Assembly (NCBI GenBank): GCA_937891975.1
Contig: CALAUA010000025.1
Coordinates: forward strand, 62,001 to 126,000
Direction of reading: 5' to 3'
DNA length: 64,000 nucleotides
From: an uncultured Bacteroidales bacterium
GTDB lineage: Bacteria > Bacteroidota > Bacteroidia > Bacteroidales > Paludibacteraceae
Shown here: piece after piece, positions 35,047-43,459 of the stretch
Layout: each line of letters begins with the position of its first letter
Position numbering within the stretch: the first letter of the stretch is position 1
Program-made: the position numbers and the translations under genes
Notes under the pieces: generated by a model
Told to the model about the DNA's origin: nothing
Seen by the model: the letters and a program-made list of their open reading frames with translations, nothing else
The model's database searches: none

Positions 35047-36063
35047 TTATACGACAACGAAGCCAGAAGTATTGTTAGGACGGAAATGCCTGCGAATACC
35101 ACAGTATGCCCCCCCCCCATGGGCATTCGATAAAACTCCAGTAAATTTCACCATCCATGACCCCACAAATATCAACAATGGATGTATCACATAAATGCCA
35201 TACGAAATCTTGCCTAAATAGTTCATTACTCGATTTTCCAACAGCGGTTTAGATACCAATCCTGCCATAATTACCATCAATGAAACTACAGATATATACT
35301 CCGCACGAATGGGAGCTGGTATATATTGCGCATACAACCCTGAGGTGAAAAACAACACCCACGCTAGTATCACCACTACTCTATTTGCACACAATCTTAC
35401 GAACCATGTCGCCTTTTTATAGTACAATATAGCACCAATCGCACCTATCATCATACAATCAAATCGAGTGATACTAAATATCTTATAAGCCAATCCTTTA
35501 CCCCAAAAGATATAACTTCCCATTTTCAACCCAAACCATATCACACATAGGGATATAACAACCTTTAACACTCTTTCCTTATTGTATTTCACCACCCAAG
35601 GATACCACATATAATATTGTTCTTCCACGCCCAAACTCCAATAGTGAAACAATGGTATCAATCCTATTCCTAATGCATGCGATATATTTCCCGAGAAGAA
35701 AGTATAATACCATACCGAATCGTTCATATCACTATTTAATAACACTACTGCCCCTATTGCCAATATCATGTACACATAATACAATGGCCATATACGCAAA
35801 ATACGACGCATATAGAACTTAGGTATACTGACATCGTTGGTCTTACCTATTTCGTTCATCAGCAGATATGTAATCAAAAATCCCGATATCACAAAGAATG
35901 TGGTTACTGGTTCCTCTGGCCATGGGATACGAAAAGACAGCGGCTCTAGTCCCCAATCCCAAAATGGAGAAAACATATGTGCGAACAGCACTGTTAGTGC
36001 CGCCACAGCTCGTATGCCATTCAATCCAGGCAGATACAATCTATTTTCTTGTTCCCTTTTCAT
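35047..36063 (-). CDS. Acyltransferase family 3 (OafA-like), frame-shifted at a G10 tract
   Basis: As read, 338 residues of an inner-membrane O-acyltransferase: LNGIRAVAALTVLFAHMF (with the conserved Arg/His), VTTFFVISGFLITYLL, HYWSLGVEEQYY, many helices. At the G10 run (35109-35118) the reading frame leaves the family: the tail CGIRRHFRPNNTSGF is unlike any acyltransferase. Removing one G restores VVFAGISVLTILLASLSYKY and LEMPFLRLKDKF, the normal last helix and C-terminal tail, ending at 34974 (about 362 residues). Either phase-variable by slippage or a sequence error. It probably acetylates the polysaccharide. Confidence 0.85.
   Translation of the reverse strand: MKREQENRLYLPGLNGIRAVAALTVLFAHMFSPFWDWGLEPLSFRIPWPEEPVTTFFVISGFLITYLLMNEIGKTNDVSIPKFYMRRILRIWPLYYVYMILAIGAVVLLNSDMNDSVWYYTFFSGNISHALGIGLIPLFHYWSLGVEEQYYMWYPWVVKYNKERVLKVVISLCVIWFGLKMGSYIFWGKGLAYKIFSITRFDCMMIGAIGAILYYKKATWFVRLCANRVVVILAWVLFFTSGLYAQYIPAPIRAEYISVVSLMVIMAGLVSKPLLENRVMNYLGKISYGIYVIHPLLIFVGSWMVKFTGVLSNAHGGGAYCGIRRHFRPNNTSGFVVV
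35109..35118. repeat. Poly-C/poly-G tract of 10 in acyltransferase gene
   Basis: Ten consecutive C on the plus strand (G on the coding strand). One G fewer restores the family C terminus and moves the stop from 35047 to 34974. Confidence 0.9.
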
Positions 36064-36079
36064 TTTCTCTTTCCTTCTT

Positions 36080-36121
36080 GGCTAATAGCCTTCTCGCCTC
36101 ATAGCCTAATCACCTTACCCC
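36080..36121. repeat. 8-bp repeat between acyltransferase and GT32 genes
   Basis: GGCTAATAGCC followed by TTCTCGCC-TCATAGCC-TAATCACC-TTACCCC: octamer-like units ending in CC, as at 55829-55867. Confidence 0.6.
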
Positions 36122-36837
36122 AATATCTTTCGTTTTAATTTTATCAGTTTCGCTTTCATTTGTGGGCTTAGCATACCTAATAATTTATTTTTCCAGCCCC
36201 CATCTCCACTCCATGAATGCAAGCCCTTGTGTTCGCAATAGGTACGCTCGCAGCGGAGGTTCTCTCCCGTGGTCAATCCTGGACAAAAACACTCTACGGG
36301 CAATATATGCACCCCCATCCAATCTTTTTCCTTGCCATTTGCCACAAATCCTCGCTCTTGCATCCAGCTGAGGAAATACCCTGTATTGGGTGTCATATCC
36401 AGTGAGCCATCCTCCTTCAAAAATTGTCTATTCTCATAAGTTTGCATCATGCCTTGTATCCACGGATGATGTGCTTTGGCGGCAATTACGCCCATCATCA
36501 CCGGATTACGTTTCGATCCCTCATACCCCGCAAATGCCTCGTATTGCTCCATCAGGTTATCAAAGGACTTATACACCTCAAAATCCACATCCATATAGAG
36601 TCCCCCCTCACGCTCCAATGCCCAAAGACGTACATAATCGCTTACAAAAGCATATTTCTTCGCAGCATACGCCTCTTGGACATATTGTGGGGCAGTACTC
36701 ACGTCAAAGTTGTCCTCATTCCAAAGACGCATATCGTAGCTCGGAAGAAACATTTTCCAACTATCTATGCATTCGAGTACCAACTCGGGCATTGCACCTT
36801 TTCCAAACCAGCAATAATGTATAATCTTTGGTATCAT
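36115..36837 (-). CDS. GT32-type (DXD) glycosyltransferase
   Basis: 240 residues. MIPKIIHYCWFGKGAMPELV start, W-N-E-D-N-F, then KYAFVSDYVRLWALEREGGLYMDVDFEV with the DXD metal/nucleotide-sugar motif. This is the glycosyltransferase sugar-binding region of Och1/capsular transferase type. Cytoplasmic; sugar unknown. Confidence 0.92.
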   Translation of the reverse strand: MIPKIIHYCWFGKGAMPELVLECIDSWKMFLPSYDMRLWNEDNFDVSTAPQYVQEAYAAKKYAFVSDYVRLWALEREGGLYMDVDFEVYKSFDNLMEQYEAFAGYEGSKRNPVMMGVIAAKAHHPWIQGMMQTYENRQFLKEDGSLDMTPNTGYFLSWMQERGFVANGKEKDWMGVHILPVECFCPGLTTGENLRCERTYCEHKGLHSWSGDGGWKNKLLGMLSPQMKAKLIKLKRKILG

Positions 36838-36845
36838 AATCCGTG

Positions 36846-36951
36846 CCTATAAACTTTAACTATAAACTATAAACTTTAACCTCTAACCCCTAAACAGTAG
36901 CGCCTTGGCGCGTCCACTAAACGAAGCGCTTACTAGCGCTTGCTTCACCGC
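36846..36951. repeat. Mosaic repeat upstream of GT32 gene
   Basis: TATAAAC-TTTAAC-TATAAAC-TATAAAC-TTTAACC-TCTAACC heptamers, CCTAAACAGTAG-CGCC-TTG-GGCG-CGTCCACTAAAC, then AAGCGCTTACTAGCGCTT, a second hairpin. Confidence 0.8.
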
Positions 36952-37986
36952 TTATCTCCACTTCATCACCCAGCAATATAACCTTGCCCCAAACAGATTA
37001 ATGATCCACGCGCGGCGAGCGTAGGTTTTGCCTTGGTCAGCTATCACTAGTGGAAACACATTCAACTCCTGCAAACGACGGATATACTCCTTGCGTTCAT
37101 CATAAAACGACATTGCCACATGTGTCAAAAAACCCACTGCATTACAACAGAGCATTCTTGATAACCATTTCGACTTTGGATATTTTGCTTTGAGCTTATT
37201 CAGTGCATGCATCACAAATATACTATCTTCTATATTTTTTCGCTGCTTACTTTTGTCCCCTTGTACTTTAGTAATACTCCCCGGACGCAGCAAATAGTTA
37301 TACACAACCAATGGTGTGCTATTCATGCGCTTCGCTGCAAGTAGCATACGTGGGGTCCAATCTACATCTTCAAAATGAATCTTAAGAGTAAATAATTCCT
37401 GTGAAGCCAAATTTCGACGTATTAAGAATTGTACAGCATAACAAGCATACCCCATACGCTTATCCAAATACGTCTCCCCATCCACCACTTCACGGCATGT
37501 ATCCACTTGATGGGGATACTTATTTGGCTGAAATACTTCGTATTCTCCTGCTTCTGTTTGCCTAACATTCTGATAATCGAACCTCAACACATCCAATTGT
37601 TCCCGCTCCACTTGCTCCATCAACGTCCCTAATACATTCGGCTGCAAATAGTCGTCGCTATCTACGAACATAATATAATCGCCCGTTGCAGCCGCTATAC
37701 CCGTATTGCGGGCAGCGCTCAATCCAGCATTTTCTTGATAAATCACGCGTAGCGTTGGGCGATTGGCGATTGGCGATTGGCTATTGGTTTCATTGTCTAT
37801 AGCCCATTGCCCATTGCCCATTGTCTTCCTGACGATTTCATCCGCTATCGCTCCTGAATCATCAGTACTGCCATCATCCACAAGGATTATTTCATAATCC
37901 GAAATATCTTGCATAAGCAAACTATCCACGCATTTACGCAGATATGGAGCCACGTTGTATATGGGGACAATTATTGATAGTTTCAT
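36952..37986 (-). CDS. Family 2 glycosyltransferase with repeat insertion
   Basis: 344 residues, GT-A fold. LSIIVPIYNVAPYLRKCVDS, ILVDDGSTDDSGAIAD, GLSAARNTGIAAATGDYIMF-VDSDD (DXD-like). Between ADEIV and LRVIYQENAGL sits an in-frame insertion (about RKTMGNGQWAIDNETNSQSP) from an inverted-arm repeat. Start overlaps the stop of the upstream GT2 gene (ATGA). Confidence 0.92.
   Translation of the reverse strand: MKLSIIVPIYNVAPYLRKCVDSLLMQDISDYEIILVDDGSTDDSGAIADEIVRKTMGNGQWAIDNETNSQSPIANRPTLRVIYQENAGLSAARNTGIAAATGDYIMFVDSDDYLQPNVLGTLMEQVEREQLDVLRFDYQNVRQTEAGEYEVFQPNKYPHQVDTCREVVDGETYLDKRMGYACYAVQFLIRRNLASQELFTLKIHFEDVDWTPRMLLAAKRMNSTPLVVYNYLLRPGSITKVQGDKSKQRKNIEDSIFVMHALNKLKAKYPKSKWLSRMLCCNAVGFLTHVAMSFYDERKEYIRRLQELNVFPLVIADQGKTYARRAWIINLFGARLYCWVMKWR
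37754..37830. repeat. In-frame inverted-arm repeat inside GT2 gene
   Basis: GGCGATT-GGCGATT-GGCGATT-GGCTATT arm, short core, then GCCCATT-GCCCATT-GCCCATT in opposite sense. Its translation lies just before the RVIYQENAGLSAARN motif. Confidence 0.8.
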
Positions 37987-38888
37987 TGTTTTCTTTTCAT
38001 CTTTTCATACATACGATACATATAGGGACATACCATACGGAACTTCATAGTCCATTTCTGCAAACTATAATCCATCTGCTTAGCAATTCGCTTTGTCTCT
38101 TTACGATAGTGAGCATCAAACATGTATGGATATAATCTGTATATCATCTCGCGATCGAAGTATCTACGAAAATCCACATTACTTGCTCGTGCTTCTACAT
38201 ACTTATCCACAAAATAAGGAATATGCTTCTCCAATGGAATCAGCTTATTCATTGCCCTATTCTCTGTATCTTGTCGATAATAAGCCAATACCCGATTATC
38301 AAACACACCTTTCCCTGAAAGTAACAATCGCCACCACATATCAATATCCTCGCCATGTGTCATTCTTGTATCAAACAAACCAATTTCTATGAGTCGCGCC
38401 CTACTACTACTACTACTACCAGTCCAATAACCTGGATAATTATTCCACAAATCGTATACTTCACCTCGTTCTGTTGAGGGTGCAACATTCTCAGGTATCT
38501 TATCTCCGTGAATCGTAGTACATCCTATTCCGTACAACGCTGCATCTGGATAGTCCTCAATCAACTGATGCAATGTTTCTAAATATTCCGAATGCCACAA
38601 ATCATCCCCATCTAAGAAAGCAACGTATTCGCCCTTAGCAGCTAATATACCTGCATTACGCGCAGACGAAACGCCGCCGTTCGTTTTGCGGATGACCCTG
38701 CCTCTACACTCTACACCATACACTTTACACTCGCGCAGCACAGTTTCAGCGACATTTGCGCTATCGTCAGTGGATCCATCATCCACCACAACTACTTCAA
38801 AATCCTTGTAGGTCTGCGCTAATACGCTATCTAATGTTTTTCGGATAGATTGCGCTTTGTTGTATAGTGGTATTACTACGCTGATCAT
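37983..38888 (-). CDS. Family 2 glycosyltransferase
   Basis: 301 residues from ATG 38888, which overlaps the upstream stop (ATGA); a start at 38900 is also possible. ISVVIPLYNKAQSIRKTLDS, VVVDDGSTDDSANVA, NGGVSSARNAGI, FLDGDDLW. Paralogous to the next gene; both carry the same in-frame tract (YGVEC(R/K)G(R/K)VIRK) where an ordinary GT2 has a short linker. Confidence 0.92.
   Translation of the reverse strand: MISVVIPLYNKAQSIRKTLDSVLAQTYKDFEVVVVDDGSTDDSANVAETVLRECKVYGVECRGRVIRKTNGGVSSARNAGILAAKGEYVAFLDGDDLWHSEYLETLHQLIEDYPDAALYGIGCTTIHGDKIPENVAPSTERGEVYDLWNNYPGYWTGSSSSSRARLIEIGLFDTRMTHGEDIDMWWRLLLSGKGVFDNRVLAYYRQDTENRAMNKLIPLEKHIPYFVDKYVEARASNVDFRRYFDREMIYRLYPYMFDAHYRKETKRIAKQMDYSLQKWTMKFRMVCPYMYRMYEKMKRKQ
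38700..38735. repeat. In-frame heptamer tract in GT2 gene
   Basis: GCCTCTACAC-TCTACACC-ATACAC-TTTACAC, encoding CKVYGVECRG just before the NGGVSSARN motif. Confidence 0.65.
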
Positions 38889-39841
38889 TTGTGATACCAT
38901 TTATCAAGTTTATTCAATACAACTGCCATCCAATAAGGAGCTTTATATAGCAGTTTATATTTTGATGGAATAACGCTATAGTCTAGTTTTCTAGTAGCAA
39001 TGCGAGCATCCTCTAATTGCTCTTTGCTAGGATCAAAATAATAACTGCGTATCAAGTTAGCCGCCCACCTATTGATCCATTTGTAGAATACTATATTGTA
39101 CTTAAAATCCTGATACTTATCCACATAGTATGGCAAAAAATATCTCAACAACCGTGTACGATTCATAGCACGATTTTCTACATCATACTGATAAAAGGCC
39201 ATATATCGGTCATAAAATACCACAGGATAGGTAGCAATTATTCGGAACCACATATCGCTATCCTCCGCATATTTGATTCGCTCGTCGAAACACCCTACCC
39301 TCTCAAATACCTCTTTACTAATCACTACCGAACTAGAGCAGTAAAGATCAGATATACGACCTGAAATTTGGAAATAGTTCTCTACATACCCACGATTGCC
39401 TTCGGGTAATCCCGTAGGCAATTTGCGAATCAATTCACCATTGCTCATCTCTGCAAAATTGATTCCCCACATCTTTGCTTCTGGAAAATCTTGTATCAAC
39501 TTCACTTGCTCCTCTAGATAGTGCTCATCCCATAGGTCATCACCATCCAATAGAGCAATATAGTCATATTTCGCCTCCTGTATACCTCGGTTGCGAGCAG
39601 AACTGACTCCGCCGTTCGCTTTGCGAATAACCTTGCCTTTACACTCTACACCATAAGCTGTACACTCTTGCAGAATTGTTTCTGCAACTTCTGCGCTCCT
39701 ATCCGTACTGCCATCATCCACTACGATTATCTCATAGTTGGTATATGTCTGTGCTAATACAGACTGCAACGTCGCTGCAATCGCATTCTGCTTATTGTAC
39801 AAAGGAATTACAACCGATATGTATATACTATTCTCCTTCAT
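38885..39841 (-). CDS. Family 2 glycosyltransferase, first gene of the operon
   Basis: 318 residues. ISVVIPLYNKQNAIAATLQS, VVDDGSTDRSAEVA, NGGVSSARNRGI, LLDGDDLWDE. The start codon and the purine-rich leader before it (AAGGAATGAAGGAATG) are part of an 8-bp tandem array, so repeats supply the start region. Promoter at 39962-39992. Sibling of the next gene with the same in-frame tract (39636-39667). Confidence 0.92.
   Translation of the reverse strand: MKENSIYISVVIPLYNKQNAIAATLQSVLAQTYTNYEIIVVDDGSTDRSAEVAETILQECTAYGVECKGKVIRKANGGVSSARNRGIQEAKYDYIALLDGDDLWDEHYLEEQVKLIQDFPEAKMWGINFAEMSNGELIRKLPTGLPEGNRGYVENYFQISGRISDLYCSSSVVISKEVFERVGCFDERIKYAEDSDMWFRIIATYPVVFYDRYMAFYQYDVENRAMNRTRLLRYFLPYYVDKYQDFKYNIVFYKWINRWAANLIRSYYFDPSKEQLEDARIATRKLDYSVIPSKYKLLYKAPYWMAVVLNKLDKWYHK
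39636..39667. repeat. In-frame heptamer tract in first GT2 gene
   Basis: CCTTTACAC-TCTACACC-ATAAGC-TGTACAC, encoding CTAYGVECKG; equivalent to 38700-38735 in the paralogue. Confidence 0.6.
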
Positions 39842-39905
39842 TCCTTCATTCCTTCACTCCTTAATTCCTTCACTCCTTACTCCTTAATTCATTAATTCGT
39901 TAATT
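39833..39905. repeat. 8-bp tandem array at start of polysaccharide operon
   Basis: Units of TTCCTTCA/CTCCTTAA/TTCCTTCA/CTCCTTAC, then TTAATTCA-TTAATTCG-TTAATTCA. On the coding strand GGARTGAA repeated; the first-gene ATG lies in the last unit. Confidence 0.85.
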
Positions 39906-39961
39906 CACTCAACATTAATTCTGTTACACCAGTTATCCGTGACTTTTCTCCCTAAGGGCGA

Positions 39962-39992
39962 CAAAGGTACGCATTTTTTTTGACATATGCAA
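39962..39992 (-). promoter_or_regulatory. Promoter of the polysaccharide operon
   Basis: TACCTTTG (39962-39969, minus) with TTG 20 bp upstream (39990-39992). The leader of about 115 nt runs through the 8-bp array. No other strong box was seen before the next 15 kb of same-strand genes. Confidence 0.75.
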
Positions 39993-40031
39993 ATATCAAA
40001 GATATTTAGCATGGATTTCGACAAAAAATAC

Positions 40032-40062
40032 AAAAAAAAAATCGCCCCTAAAAGCGATTTTT
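40032..40062 (-). terminator. Terminator upstream of the polysaccharide operon
   Basis: AAAATCGC ... GCGATTTT stem followed on the minus strand by a run of nine or more U. It separates the operon from the small gene at 40111-40440. Confidence 0.85.
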
Positions 40063-40097
40063 AACAAAACAGGGCAGAGCCATACCATATTTTCTAT

Positions 40098-40128
40098 ATG
40101 AAAGGCGGGATTATGACCCGCCTTTCAT
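40098..40128 (-). terminator. 12 bp stem-loop overlapping the end of the small gene
   Basis: ATGAAAGGCGGG pairs with CCCGCCTTTCAT around a 7 nt loop that contains the stop codon. The last codons (HMKGGS) form one arm. A second terminator follows at 40032-40062. Confidence 0.65.
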
Positions 40129-40440
40129 GTGTTTGGAAATGAAATAACCACGGATACTTCGCTTGGCTCTGGGTCGCGATAGTTGAGCTAAATATTCCTG
40201 TTCTAACGCTAGCCACTCAGGTGAACCCTTAATGACTTGGTTATACGCTTTGGAAGCAGCTGCCAAACGCAAAGTGCCTGCTTTCTCCGCTTCGGATTGA
40301 GGTTTCTTACTGTAGTCACGAGGATTATTTCTGTGACCTGTGAACTTGGTTCCATAACGCTCCATGAACCACATATCGCTTTGGCTGTGGATCTTACCAT
40401 GGGCACTCTCAATGATTGGGTTGTAAGTTACTTTGGACAT
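40111..40440 (-). CDS. Small basic protein, unrecognised
   Basis: 109 residues from ATG 40440 (MSKVTYNPIIESAHGKIHSQ). Basic and soluble; tail RPRAKRSIRGYFISKHMKGG is rich in Arg/Lys, suggesting nucleic-acid contact (inference). No family recognised. It lies between the polysaccharide operon and the DUF3987 gene, where Bacteroidales often carry small DNA-associated proteins. Ends inside a stem-loop. Confidence 0.7.
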   Translation of the reverse strand: MSKVTYNPIIESAHGKIHSQSDMWFMERYGTKFTGHRNNPRDYSKKPQSEAEKAGTLRLAAASKAYNQVIKGSPEWLALEQEYLAQLSRPRAKRSIRGYFISKHMKGGS

Positions 40441-40729
40441 AATGTAGAAAAATCTTAAATAGTTTATAATATTTGTTACTATCAATCCCTTAGAAATTAC
40501 GGGTTCATGACGGGTTCATGATGAGCAAATACCATAAGATCACTGTCATATTTCTGACTCTTCATTACTCATTAATCACTCCCTCCGGTCACTCCGTTCG
40601 TTCAGGAATTTCCATAAAAAATGAAATTTATACACCTGTTGACCCTTGTTATTGAAATAATTATTCTTTTGTTTTGTCCACCAATGCAGCAGAGCTGCAT
40701 TCATTTGGGCAACAAAAGAAGTCTCTTCG

Positions 40730-40768
40730 AATTGACATTAATTGACATCAAAATTGACCTAAATTGTC
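40730..40768. repeat. Four-site G(A/T)CAATT array, copy 1
   Basis: AATTGAC at 40730, 40740 and 40752 and AATTGTC at 40762: starts spaced 10, 12 and 10 bp. Same spacing as the arrays at 53435 and 57151. Confidence 0.85.
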
Positions 40769-40835
40769 GTTTAAATAAAATCAGTGTCAACATGTATATA
40801 GTCCACTAAAATATAGTGTGGCGGAAATGGCGGAA

Positions 40836-40855
40836 TGGCGGAATTTTTTCCGCCA
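40836..40855 (-). terminator. Terminator of DUF3987 gene
   Basis: TGGCGGAA-TTTT-TTCCGCCA, 8 bp stem; preceded on the plus strand by two more GGCGGAAAT units. About 20 bp beyond the stop of the DUF3987 gene. Confidence 0.65.
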
Positions 40856-40875
40856 CCTCCGCCAAAAGCGCCACT

Positions 40876-42162
40876 TTACGCACTTGCATTTTTTAACGCC
40901 ACTTTTTTGTAGATTCCTTGTCCAATTCGTTCTATATCAGCAGATTGAACTAATTTCAACAACCATCTTTCCATCGTTCGTTCTGCTATCCCGAGGACTT
41001 CCGCTTGCTTCACGGCATCTTGCTTCGTAAAGTCCGCAGGAAGCATCTCGAAGAACTGCTTTTGGATCAGCGTATGACCAATTTCGCCTGGAGCAGCATC
41101 CTTGTTCTCGGGCAACATCTGGAACATCATCGCAGAATGCATCAACAACTTGTGACCAAGCAAAAGCATCGTCTCAAAGTCATCCTCTGAACAAACCATG
41201 CGCTCTGGAAGCGGCTGACTCATATCCATTCTAAGCCCTGTGAGAATCATACCAATACGTTTCATAATCACAGGCATACGCTTGAGAATCGAATCAAACT
41301 CATTGCCAAAGGCATAACGCTGTGTCTCATACATCGCTCGAAACATACGAGTAATCGTTTTACGCTGGGCGTCCGTCAGATAAAAGTAGCAACTATGGTT
41401 AGCTTTGCGCATCCAGTCATAACGCTGGCTCAGTTCGCGACCCAATTGCTCATACAGGGTAATCTCTTGAGGCACAGCGTCTTCTTCCGCGTCCAGCCAA
41501 ACTCGGTCGTCGAAGTCTTGCGTCTGCTTGACCACATAGCAAGCGAAGCGGCTCATCAAACCGTTTTCTCGGCTCCTAATCAGAGGTTTAAGCTGGCTGT
41601 AAGTACCTGAGAGCAAGACGGCAAAGTGTGTGTCGGGAATCTCAATGAGTTCGTCTTTGTTCTTGCGAAGCTTACTGATTGTCTCGTGCTCAAACATACA
41701 GCGAAGCACATCGGAGAAACCGCCCGTACTGCTGCCAAGGGCTTTGCTGAGGGTATCAATCTCCGTAGCCATCATGATTCCTCGTCCCTTGAGTATTTGC
41801 AGATAGCTCATGAGGGCAGCCGAGGAGGTATTGGCAGGTAGGAAGATAAACTCACCTTGCTCATTCTCAATGCCTTGCAGCAGTAGTTTGGCGTAGTTCA
41901 TGATACCTTTTCCCGACGCCGCGGGGGCGAGCACCATGGTCATGAGTTCGGGACCATAGAGATGATGTGGAAAGCCGTGATACATACGCATAGCAGGCAG
42001 GGCGTAGGCGTAATTGGTTAATAATGAAAGTAATAGCATGTCACGCATCTCGCCCTCTGGGGCAATGCTGATGGCTTTTTCGACTTGCCAAGGCAACTGA
42101 CCTTGACGAAGATGGGTGGTGATGAGGGTGTCTGCACCCTCGGAAGAAATAATTTGTTTCAT
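40876..42162 (-). CDS. DUF3987 domain protein (primase-helicase-like ATPase)
   Basis: 428 residues. MVLAPAASGKG at 77-86 is a Walker-A-like loop, GIMMATEIDTLSKALGSST gives a Walker B-like segment, then VLLSGTYSQLKPLIRSRENGLMSRF. This is the DUF3987/YfjI pattern, related to phage/plasmid primase-helicases. The last ~80 residues (FTKQDAVKQAEVLGIAERTMERWLLKLV) look like a winged HTH. In Bacteroidota such genes border capsule loci and integrated elements; role unknown. Confidence 0.88.
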   Translation of the reverse strand: MKQIISSEGADTLITTHLRQGQLPWQVEKAISIAPEGEMRDMLLLSLLTNYAYALPAMRMYHGFPHHLYGPELMTMVLAPAASGKGIMNYAKLLLQGIENEQGEFIFLPANTSSAALMSYLQILKGRGIMMATEIDTLSKALGSSTGGFSDVLRCMFEHETISKLRKNKDELIEIPDTHFAVLLSGTYSQLKPLIRSRENGLMSRFACYVVKQTQDFDDRVWLDAEEDAVPQEITLYEQLGRELSQRYDWMRKANHSCYFYLTDAQRKTITRMFRAMYETQRYAFGNEFDSILKRMPVIMKRIGMILTGLRMDMSQPLPERMVCSEDDFETMLLLGHKLLMHSAMMFQMLPENKDAAPGEIGHTLIQKQFFEMLPADFTKQDAVKQAEVLGIAERTMERWLLKLVQSADIERIGQGIYKKVALKNASA

Positions 42163-42565
42163 GGTTAAAAATTTAGTGAATAATTAATAGTTAATATTTT
42201 TGTTAGCTCGTAGTTTATGATTCAAAAATCTCGCTTCTAAACTGTAGCTCATTAATCGGCAGCCCCGCGAGCTGCGTGAGCGAGTGGGGAGAGCGGAGGC
42301 ATTGAGCGCTTTCAACTCGCCAAGCGAGTTCTGCGCGCTTCAATTGCCGAACGCGAAAGCGACGACAAAGGTACTGCTTCTCTGATTTACACTGTGGGTT
42401 TCAGCCCGTTTGCCTCGCGATTAGTCCGAATAAAGTAGTTTCTGTGGGTTTCACGCTGCAAAGATACTACATCAAACTGCTAAAACTTGTCAGTATGAAG
42501 AAAAAAATGCAAAAAAAATGAGGAATTTTGATTTTTTCCTCATGTTTGTGTGGTATTTCTATACA
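42163..42565 (-). other. Structured leader between DUF3987 and SGNH genes
   Basis: No gene seen. TACCTTTG (minus) at 42366-42373 and TATCTTTG at 42459-42466 could start a ~200 nt leader for DUF3987. It contains AACTCGC-TTG-GCGAGTT enclosed by GCGC/GCGC, a CCCC ... GGGG stem, and CTACAGTTTAGAAGCGAG, which resembles the mosaic-repeat core. Confidence 0.5.
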
Positions 42566-43459
42566 TTATCGGCTACCGAATATGGCGCCAATTTCACTCG
42601 TTAGGCGGCTGGCGCCCGTGGTGTTGAGGTGGGTTGCATTGTAGAAATCGTCATCCGTCCCCCAAGACTGATAGTCAAGCACTTGCACATGCGGATAGGT
42701 ATCTGTCAGTTGTTGCATCACGTGCTCCATGAGCGCAATCTGCTCATGAGGCATTGCCTTGCGATATTCCTCAAGCATCGGCATCGCCACAAGACAAAGG
42801 GTGACACCCCTATCCTCGCACAAAGTAGCCATCTGTTGCAGCCACTGGATATTCTCCTCCACATACGGCATAGCTGCAGGTCCTACAAAGCGGTCGTTGC
42901 TAACCAATGCCTGCGTTTGCTGCCAATCATCAGGACGACTGGCGAGGGTATGTCCTAGTCGTTGCCCAAGCGAGTCACAGCGCACCATATCTTCGTTGAG
43001 GAGGTATTTGACGATCTTCTTAGCCATGAGTTCGAGATTGCAGCACTCGAAGCTATATTTGCTCAATGGCCAACGGGGATAGAGCTCCATATAGATGGTG
43101 TAATACACGCGGCGATTGCTAGAACTGACCATCTGCAGCGAACTATACGACAGGGGCAAGATGACCGTTTTGAGCGAGTCCATCTGCGGCAAGTATTTGG
43201 CAAGCAATCGATAGTCATCCTCAAAACACTGGCTTGAGTTGGCGAGGTTGAAGGCAGAAGGTAGGGTTTCTGCATCAATACCGTCGTAGGCATAGGAAGA
43301 GCCGAGAACTAATGTCTGTATCTCAGCTGCATGCTGCTCCATGTACTGGCGCTTGTAGGTATAGGAATTGGGGATGGACTCGACATAGATCTCTAGGCCA
43401 AGAGCCAAGAGGGCTATCGGCAAAAAGTAGAGTAATATTTTCTTAATAAAACGTGTCAT
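42566..43459 (-). CDS. SGNH/DltD-like exported partner of MBOAT
   Basis: 297 residues from ATG 43459, overlapping the MBOAT stop (ATGA). One N-terminal hydrophobic helix (KKILLYFLPIALLALGLEIY) places the rest outside the inner membrane. LVLGSSYAYDGID resembles block I of SGNH hydrolases (GxS) and the late DDDFYNATHLNTTGA gives a D..H-type block V. This pairing, MBOAT plus SGNH-like protein, is typical of AlgI/AlgX or DltB/DltD acyl transfer to polymers. Confidence 0.82.
   Translation of the reverse strand: MTRFIKKILLYFLPIALLALGLEIYVESIPNSYTYKRQYMEQHAAEIQTLVLGSSYAYDGIDAETLPSAFNLANSSQCFEDDYRLLAKYLPQMDSLKTVILPLSYSSLQMVSSSNRRVYYTIYMELYPRWPLSKYSFECCNLELMAKKIVKYLLNEDMVRCDSLGQRLGHTLASRPDDWQQTQALVSNDRFVGPAAMPYVEENIQWLQQMATLCEDRGVTLCLVAMPMLEEYRKAMPHEQIALMEHVMQQLTDTYPHVQVLDYQSWGTDDDFYNATHLNTTGASRLTSEIGAIFGSR

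Larger units (their letters stand above)
40441..40875. other. Intergenic region with several repeat types
   Basis: No gene seen. It holds two copies of ACGGGTTCATG in tandem (40499-40520), short CATTACT/CATTAAT units next to CCTCCGG (about 40563-40606), a four-site GTCAATT array (40730-40768) and the terminator hairpin of the DUF3987 gene. Confidence 0.7.
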
